Assembly (NCBI GenBank): GCA_045640265.1 | Contig: JAZUES010000123.1 | Coordinates: 1-64,000 of the forward strand | Length of the DNA: 64,000 nt | Source: Solibacillus sp045640265 | GTDB lineage: Bacteria > Bacillota > Bacilli > Bacillales_A > Planococcaceae | Direction of reading: 5' to 3' | In this document: piece after piece, positions 1 through 8,140 of the stretch | Layout: every line of letters begins with the position of its first letter | Numbering within the stretch: position 1 is the stretch's first letter | The notes under the pieces: generated by a model | What the model saw: the letters and a program-made list of their open reading frames with translations, nothing else | Database searches by the model: none | Told to the model about the DNA's origin: nothing | Position numbers and translations under genes: made by a program

Positions 1-1
1 A

Positions 2-472
2 TTATAATGTATTACTCTCAAAAAATTCAATTTTCCCTTTACAAATACTACAACAATACTTTTTAGTATCCATTCGTTTCTTTCTTTTATAAAGTTGCCC
101 ACAATCCATACATTTATAATAGTGAATTGTTTTTTTCTTTACTTCTTCTTCTGTATTCTCAATTAGAGAGCAGAATCTTGGTGCACCCACTTTTAATAAC
201 AGTTCCCTAAAGTCCGAATCCCTATGTTTATAGCCCTTCCCCAAAAGATGTAAATGATAATGACATAATTCATGCAATATAATTCCTCGTAACTCTTCAA
301 TCCCAAAATACTCGTACATTGTTTTATTTAATTGTATATCATGGCTTTGTAACATATATCGGCCACCCGTTGTTTTCAAACGGCTATTAAAGTAAGCTCG
401 GTGCAGAAATGGCCGATGAAAATATTTAAATGAAAGTTCTTCAACTAACTTTTGTGCCTGTTCATCCGTCAT
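2..472 (-). CDS. ydcK: SprT-like zinc metalloprotease-fold protein
   Basis: A 156-residue SprT-family protein with a zincin HELCHYH motif near residue 70 and a C-terminal zinc ribbon made of two CxxC pairs (YKCMDCG and CCSIC). SprT/Spartan relatives act on DNA-bound proteins, but the bacterial short form has no settled role. It lies just downstream of tex, as ydcK does in B. subtilis. Two tandem starts exist, TTG at 473-475 and ATG at 470-472. ATG is chosen because AAGGGTGG (481-488) is 8 nt upstream of it. The stop codon is at 2-4, so the gene is complete. A strong hairpin terminator sits directly before the ribosome site. Confidence 0.85.
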   Translation of the reverse strand: MTDEQAQKLVEELSFKYFHRPFLHRAYFNSRLKTTGGRYMLQSHDIQLNKTMYEYFGIEELRGIILHELCHYHLHLLGKGYKHRDSDFRELLLKVGAPRFCSLIENTEEEVKKKTIHYYKCMDCGQLYKRKKRMDTKKYCCSICKGKIEFFESNTL

Positions 473-493
473 CAATCAAACCACCCTTATAGC

Positions 494-531
494 ATAATAA
501 AAGCGCACAATATTCTGTGCGCTTTTATTAT
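494..531 (-). terminator. Rho-independent terminator of tex, directly before the ydcK ribosome site
   Basis: A perfect 16-bp inverted repeat (494-509 with 516-531, loop ATATTC) has a run of U in the RNA stem foot. It ends the tex transcript, yet only a few bases separate it from the ydcK ribosome site. ydcK must therefore rely on readthrough or on a promoter inside the end of tex. Confidence 0.8.
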
Positions 532-549
532 AAAGGATTTCTATTATCT

Positions 550-2721
550 TCACATGTTTTCTTGGAGAGCAGGAGGAAGCATTGTTAATGAAATACGACC
601 TTTATTTACTTCTACTTTTTCTACCCATACTGTTACGATATCTCCAAGTGATACAACATCTAGCGGATGCTTTACACGACCTTTTTGTAATTTAGAAATG
701 TGTACTAAGCCATCTTGTTTTACGCCGATGTCAACAAAGGCACCGAAATCAACAACATTGCGAACAGTCCCTTGAAGTTCCATCCCTACTTGTAAATCTT
801 CCATTTTCAAAACATCCGTCTTTAATAACGGTTGAGGGAACGCATCACGAGGGTCACGCGATGGTTTCATTAATGTATCAACAATATCTTTTAGTGTTAC
901 TTCACCAACATTAAGATTTTCACTTAATGCAGCTAAGCTTAATTGACTAATTGCCCCTTCTGCTATTGATGTACCTACGTCTTTTTTCGTTAAACCAGCA
1001 GCTTCTAAAATGGCCTCTGCTAATTTATAACTTTCTGGATGAATTCCTGTTGCATCCAATGGATTTTTTGCTTCAGGAATGCGTAGAAATCCAATCGCTT
1101 GTTCATAAGTTTTTGCACCTAGACGAGGAATTTTTTTCAATTGAGCTCGTGATGTAAATTGTCCGTTTTCACTTCGTGTTGTTACGATGTTTTCAGCTAC
1201 CGTCTTGGATAAACCTGAAACGTATTGTAATAACGATGCAGATGCTGTATTTACATTAACACCTACTTGGTTTACTGCTGTTTCTACAATGAATGTTAAT
1301 GATTCAGCTAATTGCTTTTGCGAAACATCATGTTGATATTGACCAACCCCTACAGCTTTTGGATCAATTTTCACCAGTTCGGAAAGTGGATCTTGCAAGC
1401 GTCTTGCGATTGATACCGCGCTACGTTGTTCAACTTGTAAATCTGGGAATTCTGCTCGTGCAGTTTCAGAAGCAGAATAAACTGATGCACCCGCTTCACT
1501 GACAATGACGTAAGCTACTTGTTGCTCTACCTCTTTTAAAACTTCTGCAACAAACTGTTCGGTTTCGCGCGATGCTGTTCCGTTTCCTATTGCGATAATG
1601 CTAATTGGGTATTTTTTTAATAATGCTTTGAATGTCGCTTTTGCTTTCGATGGATCTGATGTTGTATGTGGATAAATGACACCAATTTCGATCATTTTCC
1701 CTGTTTCATCGACGACCGCTAACTTACAGCCTGTGCGGTATGCTGGATCTACTCCTAATACGACTTTTCCGCGCATTGGTGGTTGTAATAATAGATTACG
1801 TAAATTCTCCGAAAAAATATGAATTGCTTGTGTTTCACCTTTGGCTGTTAATTCAGATCGTAATTCATTTTCAATGGAAGGTTTAATTAAGCGTTTATAG
1901 CTATCAGCAATCGCTAACTTTACTTCTTCAACCGATGGCCCAACAAAGTTCCTTGGAATAAAATGATTTTCCATTTGCATCATTGCTTTATCTACAGGCA
2001 CGTCAATTGATACACGTAAAATATCTTCCTTTTCTCCTCGATTTACCGCTAATGTACGGTGTGGTGCCATGCGGTGTACAGGTTCTTCGTATTCATAATA
2101 CATTTCAAATACTTGTTTCTCGTCTTTTTCGGCATTTTTAACCGTTGTTACTAATTTTCCTTCACGCCAAGAGAGAGTACGTAATTTTTCTCGCACAGTA
2201 GCATCATCTGCAAATCGTTCCGCTAAAATATCTCGTGCACCAGCAACTGCATCTTCAGCAGTTGCTACGCCCTGTTCTTCATTAATAAATGGGATTGCTA
2301 ATTGTTCAACAGGTTGTTTTGTATACTGTAAAAGTTGATTGGCTAACGGTTCTAAGCCACGTTCTTTTGCAATTGTTGCTTTCGTACGGCGTTTTTGCTT
2401 ATATGGTCGATATAAGTCTTCGATACGTTGTAGCACTGTAGCTGCTTGAATTGCAGTAGTCAGTTCCTCTGTTAACTTTCCTTGCTCCTCAATTAAACGC
2501 AGAACCTCTTCTTTTCTTGTTTCTAGTTGTTGTATGTAGTGGTAACGATCTTCCACAGCCTTAATTTGTACTTCATCAAGGGATCCCGTCATTTCCTTTC
2601 GGTAACGTGCAATGAATGGTACGGTATTACCTTCTTCTAAAAGTTGAATAACTGCTTGTACTTGTTTGGATTGTACCTTAACATCTTTTGCTATCATTTG
2701 TAGCATTTGTTTTTGTTCCAT
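550..2721 (-). CDS. tex: Tex/YhgF-type S1 RNA-binding transcription accessory protein
   Basis: A 723-residue Tex protein of normal family length. Domains in order: N-terminal helix-turn-helix region, a YqgF-like RNase H fold near residues 320-450 (GVDPAYRTGCKLAVVD), helix-hairpin-helix segments near 500-560, and a C-terminal S1 domain near 650-720 (GTVRNVVDFGAFVDIG). Tex binds nucleic acid and affects transcription and RNA handling; in B. subtilis the gene is ydcI. ATG at 2719-2721 is preceded by AAGGGGTGG. It follows sigB, where B. subtilis has rsbX. Confidence 0.95.
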   Translation of the reverse strand: MEQKQMLQMIAKDVKVQSKQVQAVIQLLEEGNTVPFIARYRKEMTGSLDEVQIKAVEDRYHYIQQLETRKEEVLRLIEEQGKLTEELTTAIQAATVLQRIEDLYRPYKQKRRTKATIAKERGLEPLANQLLQYTKQPVEQLAIPFINEEQGVATAEDAVAGARDILAERFADDATVREKLRTLSWREGKLVTTVKNAEKDEKQVFEMYYEYEEPVHRMAPHRTLAVNRGEKEDILRVSIDVPVDKAMMQMENHFIPRNFVGPSVEEVKLAIADSYKRLIKPSIENELRSELTAKGETQAIHIFSENLRNLLLQPPMRGKVVLGVDPAYRTGCKLAVVDETGKMIEIGVIYPHTTSDPSKAKATFKALLKKYPISIIAIGNGTASRETEQFVAEVLKEVEQQVAYVIVSEAGASVYSASETARAEFPDLQVEQRSAVSIARRLQDPLSELVKIDPKAVGVGQYQHDVSQKQLAESLTFIVETAVNQVGVNVNTASASLLQYVSGLSKTVAENIVTTRSENGQFTSRAQLKKIPRLGAKTYEQAIGFLRIPEAKNPLDATGIHPESYKLAEAILEAAGLTKKDVGTSIAEGAISQLSLAALSENLNVGEVTLKDIVDTLMKPSRDPRDAFPQPLLKTDVLKMEDLQVGMELQGTVRNVVDFGAFVDIGVKQDGLVHISKLQKGRVKHPLDVVSLGDIVTVWVEKVEVNKGRISLTMLPPALQENM

Positions 2722-2803
2722 CGTGCCACCCCTTTTAATTTACTACTTCATAGTTTACCACTATCATTCTTTAGCTTCTCTTGAAAACCCGCACTTTTTT
2801 CAT

Positions 2804-2832
2804 AAAAAAGAGCCCACATATTTAGTAGACTC
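2804..2832 (-). terminator. Terminator after sigB
   Basis: On the minus strand GAGTCTAC pairs with GTGGGCTC (8 bp with two G-U pairs) and is followed by six U. It lies directly after the sigB stop and closes the rsb-sigB operon before tex. Confidence 0.7.
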
Positions 2833-2838
2833 AAATGA

Positions 2839-3624
2839 TTATAGTGGAACACTGTTACTCACAATAATTGCATCTTGTAATTTCTTTATCGCTTTACGTT
2901 GAATACGAGATACGTGCATTTGAGAAATTCCAAGTCGTTCTCCAGCTTCTTTCTGGCTCAACTGTTCTAAATAAGTTAATTGAATAGTTTGGCGTTCACG
3001 TTCATTTAAAATACTCATTGCATTAGCAACAACCATACTACGATTTGATGCCTCAAAGCCGTCATCTTCTTTTCCGACTACATCCAATAATGTTACCGTG
3101 CTGCCATCTGAATCAGACTCAATCGAATGATCCATTGATAACGCTTGATAACTCCGTCCCATTTCCATCGCTTCCAGTACTTCTTCATCCAGTACTTCTA
3201 AGTAACTAGCAATTTCACTAATGGATGGTACGCGTTGTAATTCAGTAGTTATTGCTTCAACTGCTGCCTTAATTCGTGGCCCTAGCTCTTTAATGCGTCT
3301 TGGAACATGTACATCCCATGTTTTATCACGTAAAAAACGTTTGATTTCCCCAACGATTGTTGGGACTGCAAATGCTTCAAAACTTCTTCCAAAAGAAGTG
3401 TCAAATCGTCGAATCGCGCCTAATAATCCAAGCATTCCTACTTGTACAATATCATCGTAATAAGATTTACCATGTGAATATTTGCGAGCAATTGACTCAA
3501 CTAACTGTTGGTAATGCAAAACTAAATTTGTTTGAGCTTCGTCACTTTCATGCTCTTGATATTCTGCAATCCAGTTTAATACTTCTTCTTTTGATGAATT
3601 TTTAGGTAGTGATTCTTTCGACAT
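2839..3624 (-). CDS. sigB: RNA polymerase sigma factor SigB (general stress response)
   Basis: A 261-residue sigma-70 group 3 factor of the SigB/SigF/SigG kind. It shows region 2 (LVLHYQQLVESIARKYS, then the DIVQVGMLGLL core-binding segment), region 3 (VPRRIKELGPRI) and region 4 with a C-terminal helix-turn-helix (GERLGISQMHVSRIQRKAIK). It directs transcription of the general stress regulon when released from RsbW. The start overlaps the end of rsbW by 23 nt, showing translational coupling with its anti-sigma factor. It is last in the operon. Confidence 0.96.
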   Translation of the reverse strand: MSKESLPKNSSKEEVLNWIAEYQEHESDEAQTNLVLHYQQLVESIARKYSHGKSYYDDIVQVGMLGLLGAIRRFDTSFGRSFEAFAVPTIVGEIKRFLRDKTWDVHVPRRIKELGPRIKAAVEAITTELQRVPSISEIASYLEVLDEEVLEAMEMGRSYQALSMDHSIESDSDGSTVTLLDVVGKEDDGFEASNRSMVVANAMSILNERERQTIQLTYLEQLSQKEAGERLGISQMHVSRIQRKAIKKLQDAIIVSNSVPL

Positions 3625-4075
3625 TCCCCTTCACCTGCTCTCTCGAGACATACTTAGTCATGAAAACAGTCACACCGCCTTCATTATTCAACTTCACTTC
3701 ATCCATTAATGTTTCCATCAAGTAAAGTCCCAGTCCACCTTCACGTAATAATGCGACATTTTCATCTTCATGATATGGACCTATTTTTGATTTAACTTCT
3801 TCAAAGTTGAAGCTTACGCCATAGTCAGCTACCATAATTTCAATTTTGTCATCGTATAACGCACAACCAATCACGACTTCACCTTCATCATTTTCTCTAT
3901 AAGCATGATGAACAACATTCGTAACTGCTTCACTCGTCGCAATTTTTAAATCTTCAATCTCATCATACGTAAACCCAACACGTACACCTAAACCTGAAAC
4001 CATTAAACGGATTACACTCACATATTGAGGCTTTGCAGGAACCCGAATTTCGATATAATCAAATGCTTTCATCAT
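3602..4075 (-). CDS. rsbW: Anti-sigma-B factor / serine kinase RsbW
   Basis: A 157-residue GHKL-fold kinase with the N box (SEAVTNVVHHAY), G1 box (VADYGVSF) and G2 box (REGGLGLYLME). RsbW binds and blocks SigB and phosphorylates RsbV. The first ATG overlaps the rsbV stop as ATGATGA, and the 3' end overlaps sigB, so rsbV-rsbW-sigB are translated as a coupled set. A second ATG follows directly and could also serve. Confidence 0.96.
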   Translation of the reverse strand: MMKAFDYIEIRVPAKPQYVSVIRLMVSGLGVRVGFTYDEIEDLKIATSEAVTNVVHHAYRENDEGEVVIGCALYDDKIEIMVADYGVSFNFEEVKSKIGPYHEDENVALLREGGLGLYLMETLMDEVKLNNEGGVTVFMTKYVSREQVKGNVERITT

Positions 4076-4404
4076 TTCAACTCCAACTCTTCATCGGTCT
4101 CAATGCTTATCAATTCACTCAAGCCTGTAATTTTAAATAATCTTACTAGACGATTAGATAAGCCTACTAATTTTAATGGGGCATTTTCTCGTACAGCTTT
4201 TTTATAAAAAGCAACAAAGATTCCTAAACCAGTACTGTCCATGTAATTGACTTTCGATAGATCCAATTCAATCATTCGACCTTCTACTAGATGCACTGTT
4301 TCTAATTCTTCTCGTAAAACCGGCGCAGTAAATGTATCAATTTCACCTTCAATATAACCTCTCAATACATTGTCGTCTTCTCTAAATTGCACATTAACAT
4401 TCAT
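4072..4404 (-). CDS. rsbV: Anti-anti-sigma factor RsbV
   Basis: A 110-residue STAS-domain protein. The phosphorylation site is Ser57 in YMDSTGLGIF, matching the serine phosphorylated by RsbW in the family. Unphosphorylated RsbV captures RsbW and frees SigB; RsbU removes the phosphate. The ATG at 4402-4404 has GGAGGTG upstream. The 69-bp gap to rsbU holds a sigma-B promoter, so this gene opens the autoregulated part of the operon. Confidence 0.96.
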   Translation of the reverse strand: MNVNVQFREDDNVLRGYIEGEIDTFTAPVLREELETVHLVEGRMIELDLSKVNYMDSTGLGIFVAFYKKAVRENAPLKLVGLSNRLVRLFKITGLSELISIETDEELELK

Positions 4405-4434
4405 TATCAGACACCTCCATCTATAAACTCACTT

Positions 4435-4461
4435 TTTCCCCTAATCCGCATAGTAATAAAC
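4435..4461 (-). promoter_or_regulatory. Sigma-B-dependent promoter of rsbV-rsbW-sigB
   Basis: On the minus strand GTTTAT (4456-4461), a 15-bp spacer, then GGGAAA (4435-4440), against the sigma-B consensus GTTTAA-N12-15-GGGWAW. It sits between rsbU and rsbV, where B. subtilis has its autoregulatory sigma-B promoter. Confidence 0.8.
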
Positions 4462-4473
4462 CAAAAATTCAAA

Positions 4474-5478
4474 TTATTTTTTAAATATAACTACCGTAAA
4501 ATCATCCTCTAAATCAAAGTCAGGCAATGCCTTTAAATAAGCATATATTTCTTCACACATTTCTTGCGCACTTAAATGACTATAGCTTAATGATAAATTT
4601 TTAATAATGTCGCGTGGATCTAACTCTCCTTGCTTTCTGAAATCTGTTACACCATCTGTAACCATTAAAATAAAGTCATTTTCCTCAAGTTTGATTTCGT
4701 ATTGTGGGTATTTCACTTTTGGCATAATGCCCAATAATAAGCCTTTTGACTCTAAATCATAATATGTATGCTCACGTGCACAATAATAAATTGCTGGCTC
4801 GTGTCCAGCTGAACCATATGTGAATACACTATTCCTAATATCATACGTCCCATAAAACATGGAAACGAACATGCTATCATCGACACTTTTTTCGATAATA
4901 CGATTTAATACTTCTAAGACGTACGATGGACTGTTATTTGCATATTCCAACGTATCAAGACCATATTTCACCATAGACATACAAATGGCCGCTGGTAATC
5001 CTTTTCCAACAACATCCGTTACAGCTACACTTACGTAATGTTGTTCATCATTTAGGAAATGAACATAATCCCCATTCATTTTTCGAATTGGAATCGATAT
5101 CATACCCACATCCACTTCACTAACTTTTGGCACAGTTGTTTTTAACAGCATATTCTGAATTTTTGTTGCAACATTCATTTCAATACGTAATTCTTCTTGC
5201 TGCTCTAATAAACTTTGGTGTTCTTTAACGGTTAGACCGAAATGAACCATTATTTCAATTAAAAAATCATAGCTATGTAAAATTTCAGGTTGCACATCCG
5301 GATATATTTGTTCAATTGCGTACTTATGAATACTAATAACTTCTTCTGGAGTTACCTTTTTCTGAATCAATTGGCGAATAAAGTTTTGTCCTATATATAA
5401 ATTTCGCTCTGTTTGATTCTCTATATATTGAGATAAAATTTTTTTGTATTGAATTTGTAGTTCTTTCAATTCATTCAC
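4474..5478 (-). CDS. rsbU: Phosphoserine phosphatase RsbU
   Basis: A 334-residue protein. The N-terminal ~110 residues match the RsbU domain that binds RsbT. Residues ~110-334 form a PP2C/SpoIIE-type phosphatase with metal-binding motifs MNGDYVHF, TDVVGKGLPAA, LMVTDGVTD and EDDFTVVIF. RsbU dephosphorylates RsbV when activated by RsbT. The start is unclear: GTG at 5476-5478 has a poor ribosome site two bases away, and TTG at 5467-5469 is an alternative. It follows the rsbT stop by only 6 nt. Confidence 0.94.
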   Translation of the reverse strand: MNELKELQIQYKKILSQYIENQTERNLYIGQNFIRQLIQKKVTPEEVISIHKYAIEQIYPDVQPEILHSYDFLIEIMVHFGLTVKEHQSLLEQQEELRIEMNVATKIQNMLLKTTVPKVSEVDVGMISIPIRKMNGDYVHFLNDEQHYVSVAVTDVVGKGLPAAICMSMVKYGLDTLEYANNSPSYVLEVLNRIIEKSVDDSMFVSMFYGTYDIRNSVFTYGSAGHEPAIYYCAREHTYYDLESKGLLLGIMPKVKYPQYEIKLEENDFILMVTDGVTDFRKQGELDPRDIIKNLSLSYSHLSAQEMCEEIYAYLKALPDFDLEDDFTVVIFKK

Positions 5479-5484
5479 ATCCTA

Positions 5485-5883
5485 CTAAATCCATTTTTCA
5501 ACAATTACAACTGTTCCACTTTCTACTGAAGAGTGAATTTCCATTTCGTCCATTAATCTTTTGATACCAGGTAAACCTGTACCTAACCCCCCTGATGTTG
5601 AGAAGCCATCTTCCATTACCTTTTTCAGATTGCTAATTCCAGGACCTTTATCCGTTGCTGTAATTCGTATACCACTTTTACCATTTTCATGTATACGTTC
5701 CATCGTTACTTCCCCAACTCGAGCATATAAATATATATTTCTTGCGAGTTCACTTATCACCGTCGTAATTCGAGCTTGGTCTACCGTGCCAAACCCAATA
5801 ACTTTCGCTTCATTACGTCCTAATTGGCGTGCAGCTACAATATCCCATTCTGTTATAATTTCTACGGTAGATTTCGTATTCAT
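5485..5883 (-). CDS. rsbT: Serine/threonine kinase and RsbU activator RsbT
   Basis: A 132-residue GHKL kinase with N box SELARNIYLYA, DKGPGI and GGLGTGLPGIKRLMDE. In the family RsbT is held by RsbR/RsbS stressosomes and, once released, activates RsbU. Here rsbT is the first gene of the module. No rsbR or rsbS lies between it and mazF, where B. subtilis has both, so the partners must be elsewhere or replaced. ATG at 5881-5883 has GGGGGC upstream. Confidence 0.95.
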   Translation of the reverse strand: MNTKSTVEIITEWDIVAARQLGRNEAKVIGFGTVDQARITTVISELARNIYLYARVGEVTMERIHENGKSGIRITATDKGPGISNLKKVMEDGFSTSGGLGTGLPGIKRLMDEMEIHSSVESGTVVIVEKWI

Positions 5884-5960
5884 TATAGCGCCCCCATCTT
5901 TATGAATAAGTTGTAATAAAAACGTACAACAAAACTATCTAATCTTATTTTTCTCTATAA

Positions 5961-5989
5961 ATTATATTATCTTCTGAATAAATACCCAA
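5961..5989 (-). promoter_or_regulatory. Candidate sigma-A promoter of rsbT
   Basis: On the minus strand TTGGGT (5984-5989), 17-bp spacer, TATAAT (5961-5966). The -10 is perfect and the -35 weak. The rest of the 282-bp rsbT-mazF gap holds only the mazF terminator and AT-rich sequence, with no remnant of rsbR or rsbS. Confidence 0.45.
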
Positions 5990-6126
5990 AAATCCTTCTA
6001 ATTGGTAAATGAATATCCTTCAATTATTGTAATTCAATACCAATTTATTTACACGAATAAGCAATCATAAAGTAAAATTATTTTGAAATCCATTAAGGTT
6101 TTTATCGTTTTTTCAATAGATGCGAA

Positions 6127-6157
6127 AAAACATCGAAATAAATTATTTCGATGTTTT
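6127..6157 (-). terminator. Terminator after mazF
   Basis: A 13-bp perfect inverted repeat (6127-6139 with 6145-6157, loop AAATT) with a U run on the minus strand, directly after the mazF stop. It separates the toxin-antitoxin unit from the sigma-B module. Confidence 0.75.
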
Positions 6158-6165
6158 CCTATGTA

Positions 6166-6516
6166 TTAAAATTTAACAAGCCCTAAACTAATGCCAAGTG
6201 CAATATCGACTTCTTGCATTAATTTTGCATCTAGCTGTGTAATCCGATCTGTTAATCGTGATTTATCAATTGTACGCAATTGTTCAAGCAAAATTACTGA
6301 ATCACGTTCGAAACCATACTTTTTAGCATCGATTTCGATATGTGTTGGTAACTTTGCTTTTTGAATTTGCGCTGTAATTGCAGCAATGATAACTGTAGGA
6401 CTAAAACGATTTCCGATATCATTTTGAATTATAAGAACAGGTCTAGTACCACCCTGTTCAGAACCTATAACAGGTGATAGGTCAGCAAAAAAAACGTCTC
6501 CACGCTTTACAATCAA
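6166..6516 (-). CDS. ndoA: MazF-type mRNA endoribonuclease toxin EndoA
   Basis: A 116-residue MazF/PemK toxin, very like B. subtilis NdoA over its whole length. It has the conserved GSEQGGTRPVLIIQND segment with the catalytic-region arginine and the AAITAQ loop. The family cuts mRNA at UACAU-type sites and is held inactive by the antitoxin encoded just upstream. The start is TTG (6514-6516) with GGAGG 8 nt upstream; no better start exists and the homologue also uses TTG. Confidence 0.95.
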   Translation of the reverse strand: MIVKRGDVFFADLSPVIGSEQGGTRPVLIIQNDIGNRFSPTVIIAAITAQIQKAKLPTHIEIDAKKYGFERDSVILLEQLRTIDKSRLTDRITQLDAKLMQEVDIALGISLGLVKF

Positions 6517-6520
6517 GTTG

Positions 6521-6814
6521 TCATCCTCCGCTTACGAGACGCTCCACCATATGTTCCGCTTCATATTCTGCATGCAAGCACTCACTGCAAATTGTCAGAT
6601 TAATTTGCGACATTTCCACATAGCCTTTCATTAAAGCTTCCCGTATTTGATTTGGTTGCATATGCTTTGTATATTCTCGAGCAGCTAAGTACGTAATATT
6701 TCCATTACCTCTCGTACTTGGTCCAAATTTTCTTTCCATTTGTGCCATTAATTCATTTGGTAACTCGACAACTATTACTTCATCATCTAAAATTTCTAAT
6801 TCTTTTACGTACAA
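6521..6814 (-). CDS. ndoAI: MazE-type antitoxin EndoAI
   Basis: A 97-residue ribbon-helix-helix-type antitoxin paired with ndoA, with the conserved tail AEHMVERLVSGG. The open frame extends to 6847, but GGAGGTG (6821-6827) lies inside it and is 6 nt from TTG at 6812-6814, giving MYVKELEILDDE as the start. The C-terminal part has an extra CxxC (ICSEC) where B. subtilis has serine and alanine. It neutralises NdoA; the two genes are 4 nt apart. Confidence 0.85.
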   Translation of the reverse strand: MYVKELEILDDEVIVVELPNELMAQMERKFGPSTRGNGNITYLAAREYTKHMQPNQIREALMKGYVEMSQINLTICSECLHAEYEAEHMVERLVSGG

Positions 6815-6973
6815 AACAAGCACCTCCAACGAACATCCCATTTCCACTTCATTTTAACATTGATATATAGTAATGAAAAGACAAGAAATTAAAAAAACTG
6901 ACAATTTCCGCTATGAAATGTAGAATATCGTAGAATCACTTGTAATGTTGTGACTTTTTGTCTATAAGCAAAA

Positions 6974-8095
6974 CTATTCGTTATATAACCTTGGTACACG
7001 AGAGGTAATTACACATGGCACTTCATAATTAATCGTTTCTAATTTTGTCGCCCAATCATCAAGTGTAATTTCATCATCGAATTGACGACCAATTAACACA
7101 ACACGTTCTCCAATATTATATGCCTTTGACAATAAAATCATACTTTGATCCATACAAATTCTGCCGATAATTTGTGCACGTTCCCCGTTTACTAATACTT
7201 CTTGACCGCTAAGTTTGCGAATCATACCATCTGCATAACCGATTGGAATGGTTCCGACATAACAATCTTGTTGTGCAGTAAAGGTTGCACCATACCCTAC
7301 CGATTGCCCTGCTTTCAACTCTTTCACATGGACTAATTCTGTTTCTAAAGAAAACGCAGGCTTCAATGAAAATGGAAGTAGTTTTCCAACGTAAGCAGAT
7401 GGCACTAACCCATACATCGAAATCCCGTATCGAACCGCATCAAATTGCAAAGATAAATCCTTAACTAATGCTGTTGCCGTATTCGCCACATGGACAAGTC
7501 TTGGCTTTATAGGTAGGCTCTCAAGTAATTCCTTGAATATATATACTTGCTTATCAAAGTACAATGTATCTTCTTCATCAGCCGTAGCAAAGTGTGTGAA
7601 AATACCATCTATAATGAATTCATTCGTATTTGAAAGTGCTTCATAGACGTCAAGTAGTTCATCCTTTGTCGTTACGCCGATACGGCCCATCCCTGAATCA
7701 ATTTTCAAGTGAACTTTCACTTGTTTTGAATTAGGTATTAAGGATTTTGCTTGCTCTACCCACTCAGTTGAAAAAACAGTAAGAGAAATATTTTCCTCGG
7801 CAGCATAACCAATAAAAGAAAGAGGTGTTGCTCCTAATACTAAAATATCGATTTCTTTGAAATGTGCTCTTATATGTACTGCTTCATCTGGTGTTGCTAC
7901 TGCTAGCATCGTTGCTCCTGCTTCAATAGCTGCTTCTACTACTTTTATATCCCCATGTCCATACGCATTGGCTTTTACTACTGCGATAATTTGGACATTT
8001 TTTTGAAGATGGTTGCGTAGTGAAATGATGTTATGTTTTATCGCTTTTAAATCTATTACAGCTTTTGTTGGTCGGTAGTTTGTATGATTCTCCAT
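6974..8095 (-). CDS. alr: Alanine racemase
   Basis: A 373-residue fold-III PLP enzyme that makes D-alanine for peptidoglycan. The PLP lysine is Lys41 in AVVKANAYGHG. The catalytic tyrosine lies in SVGYGATF near residue 270, and IGYADGM is also conserved. ATG at 8093-8095 has AGAGGG upstream. It sits between the lipoprotein gene and mazEF as in B. subtilis, and Ddl and MurF, which use its product, are encoded nearby. Confidence 0.96.
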   Translation of the reverse strand: MENHTNYRPTKAVIDLKAIKHNIISLRNHLQKNVQIIAVVKANAYGHGDIKVVEAAIEAGATMLAVATPDEAVHIRAHFKEIDILVLGATPLSFIGYAAEENISLTVFSTEWVEQAKSLIPNSKQVKVHLKIDSGMGRIGVTTKDELLDVYEALSNTNEFIIDGIFTHFATADEEDTLYFDKQVYIFKELLESLPIKPRLVHVANTATALVKDLSLQFDAVRYGISMYGLVPSAYVGKLLPFSLKPAFSLETELVHVKELKAGQSVGYGATFTAQQDCYVGTIPIGYADGMIRKLSGQEVLVNGERAQIIGRICMDQSMILLSKAYNIGERVVLIGRQFDDEITLDDWATKLETINYEVPCVITSRVPRLYNE

Positions 8096-8140
8096 GTTTT
8101 GTTACCCTCTTCTTTTTATTTTAAAACCCAAAATTATAAA

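Noticed and set aside
452..775. Plus-strand frame across the ydcK-tex junction
   Set aside because: It runs antisense through the end of tex and through a terminator, and has no ribosome site.
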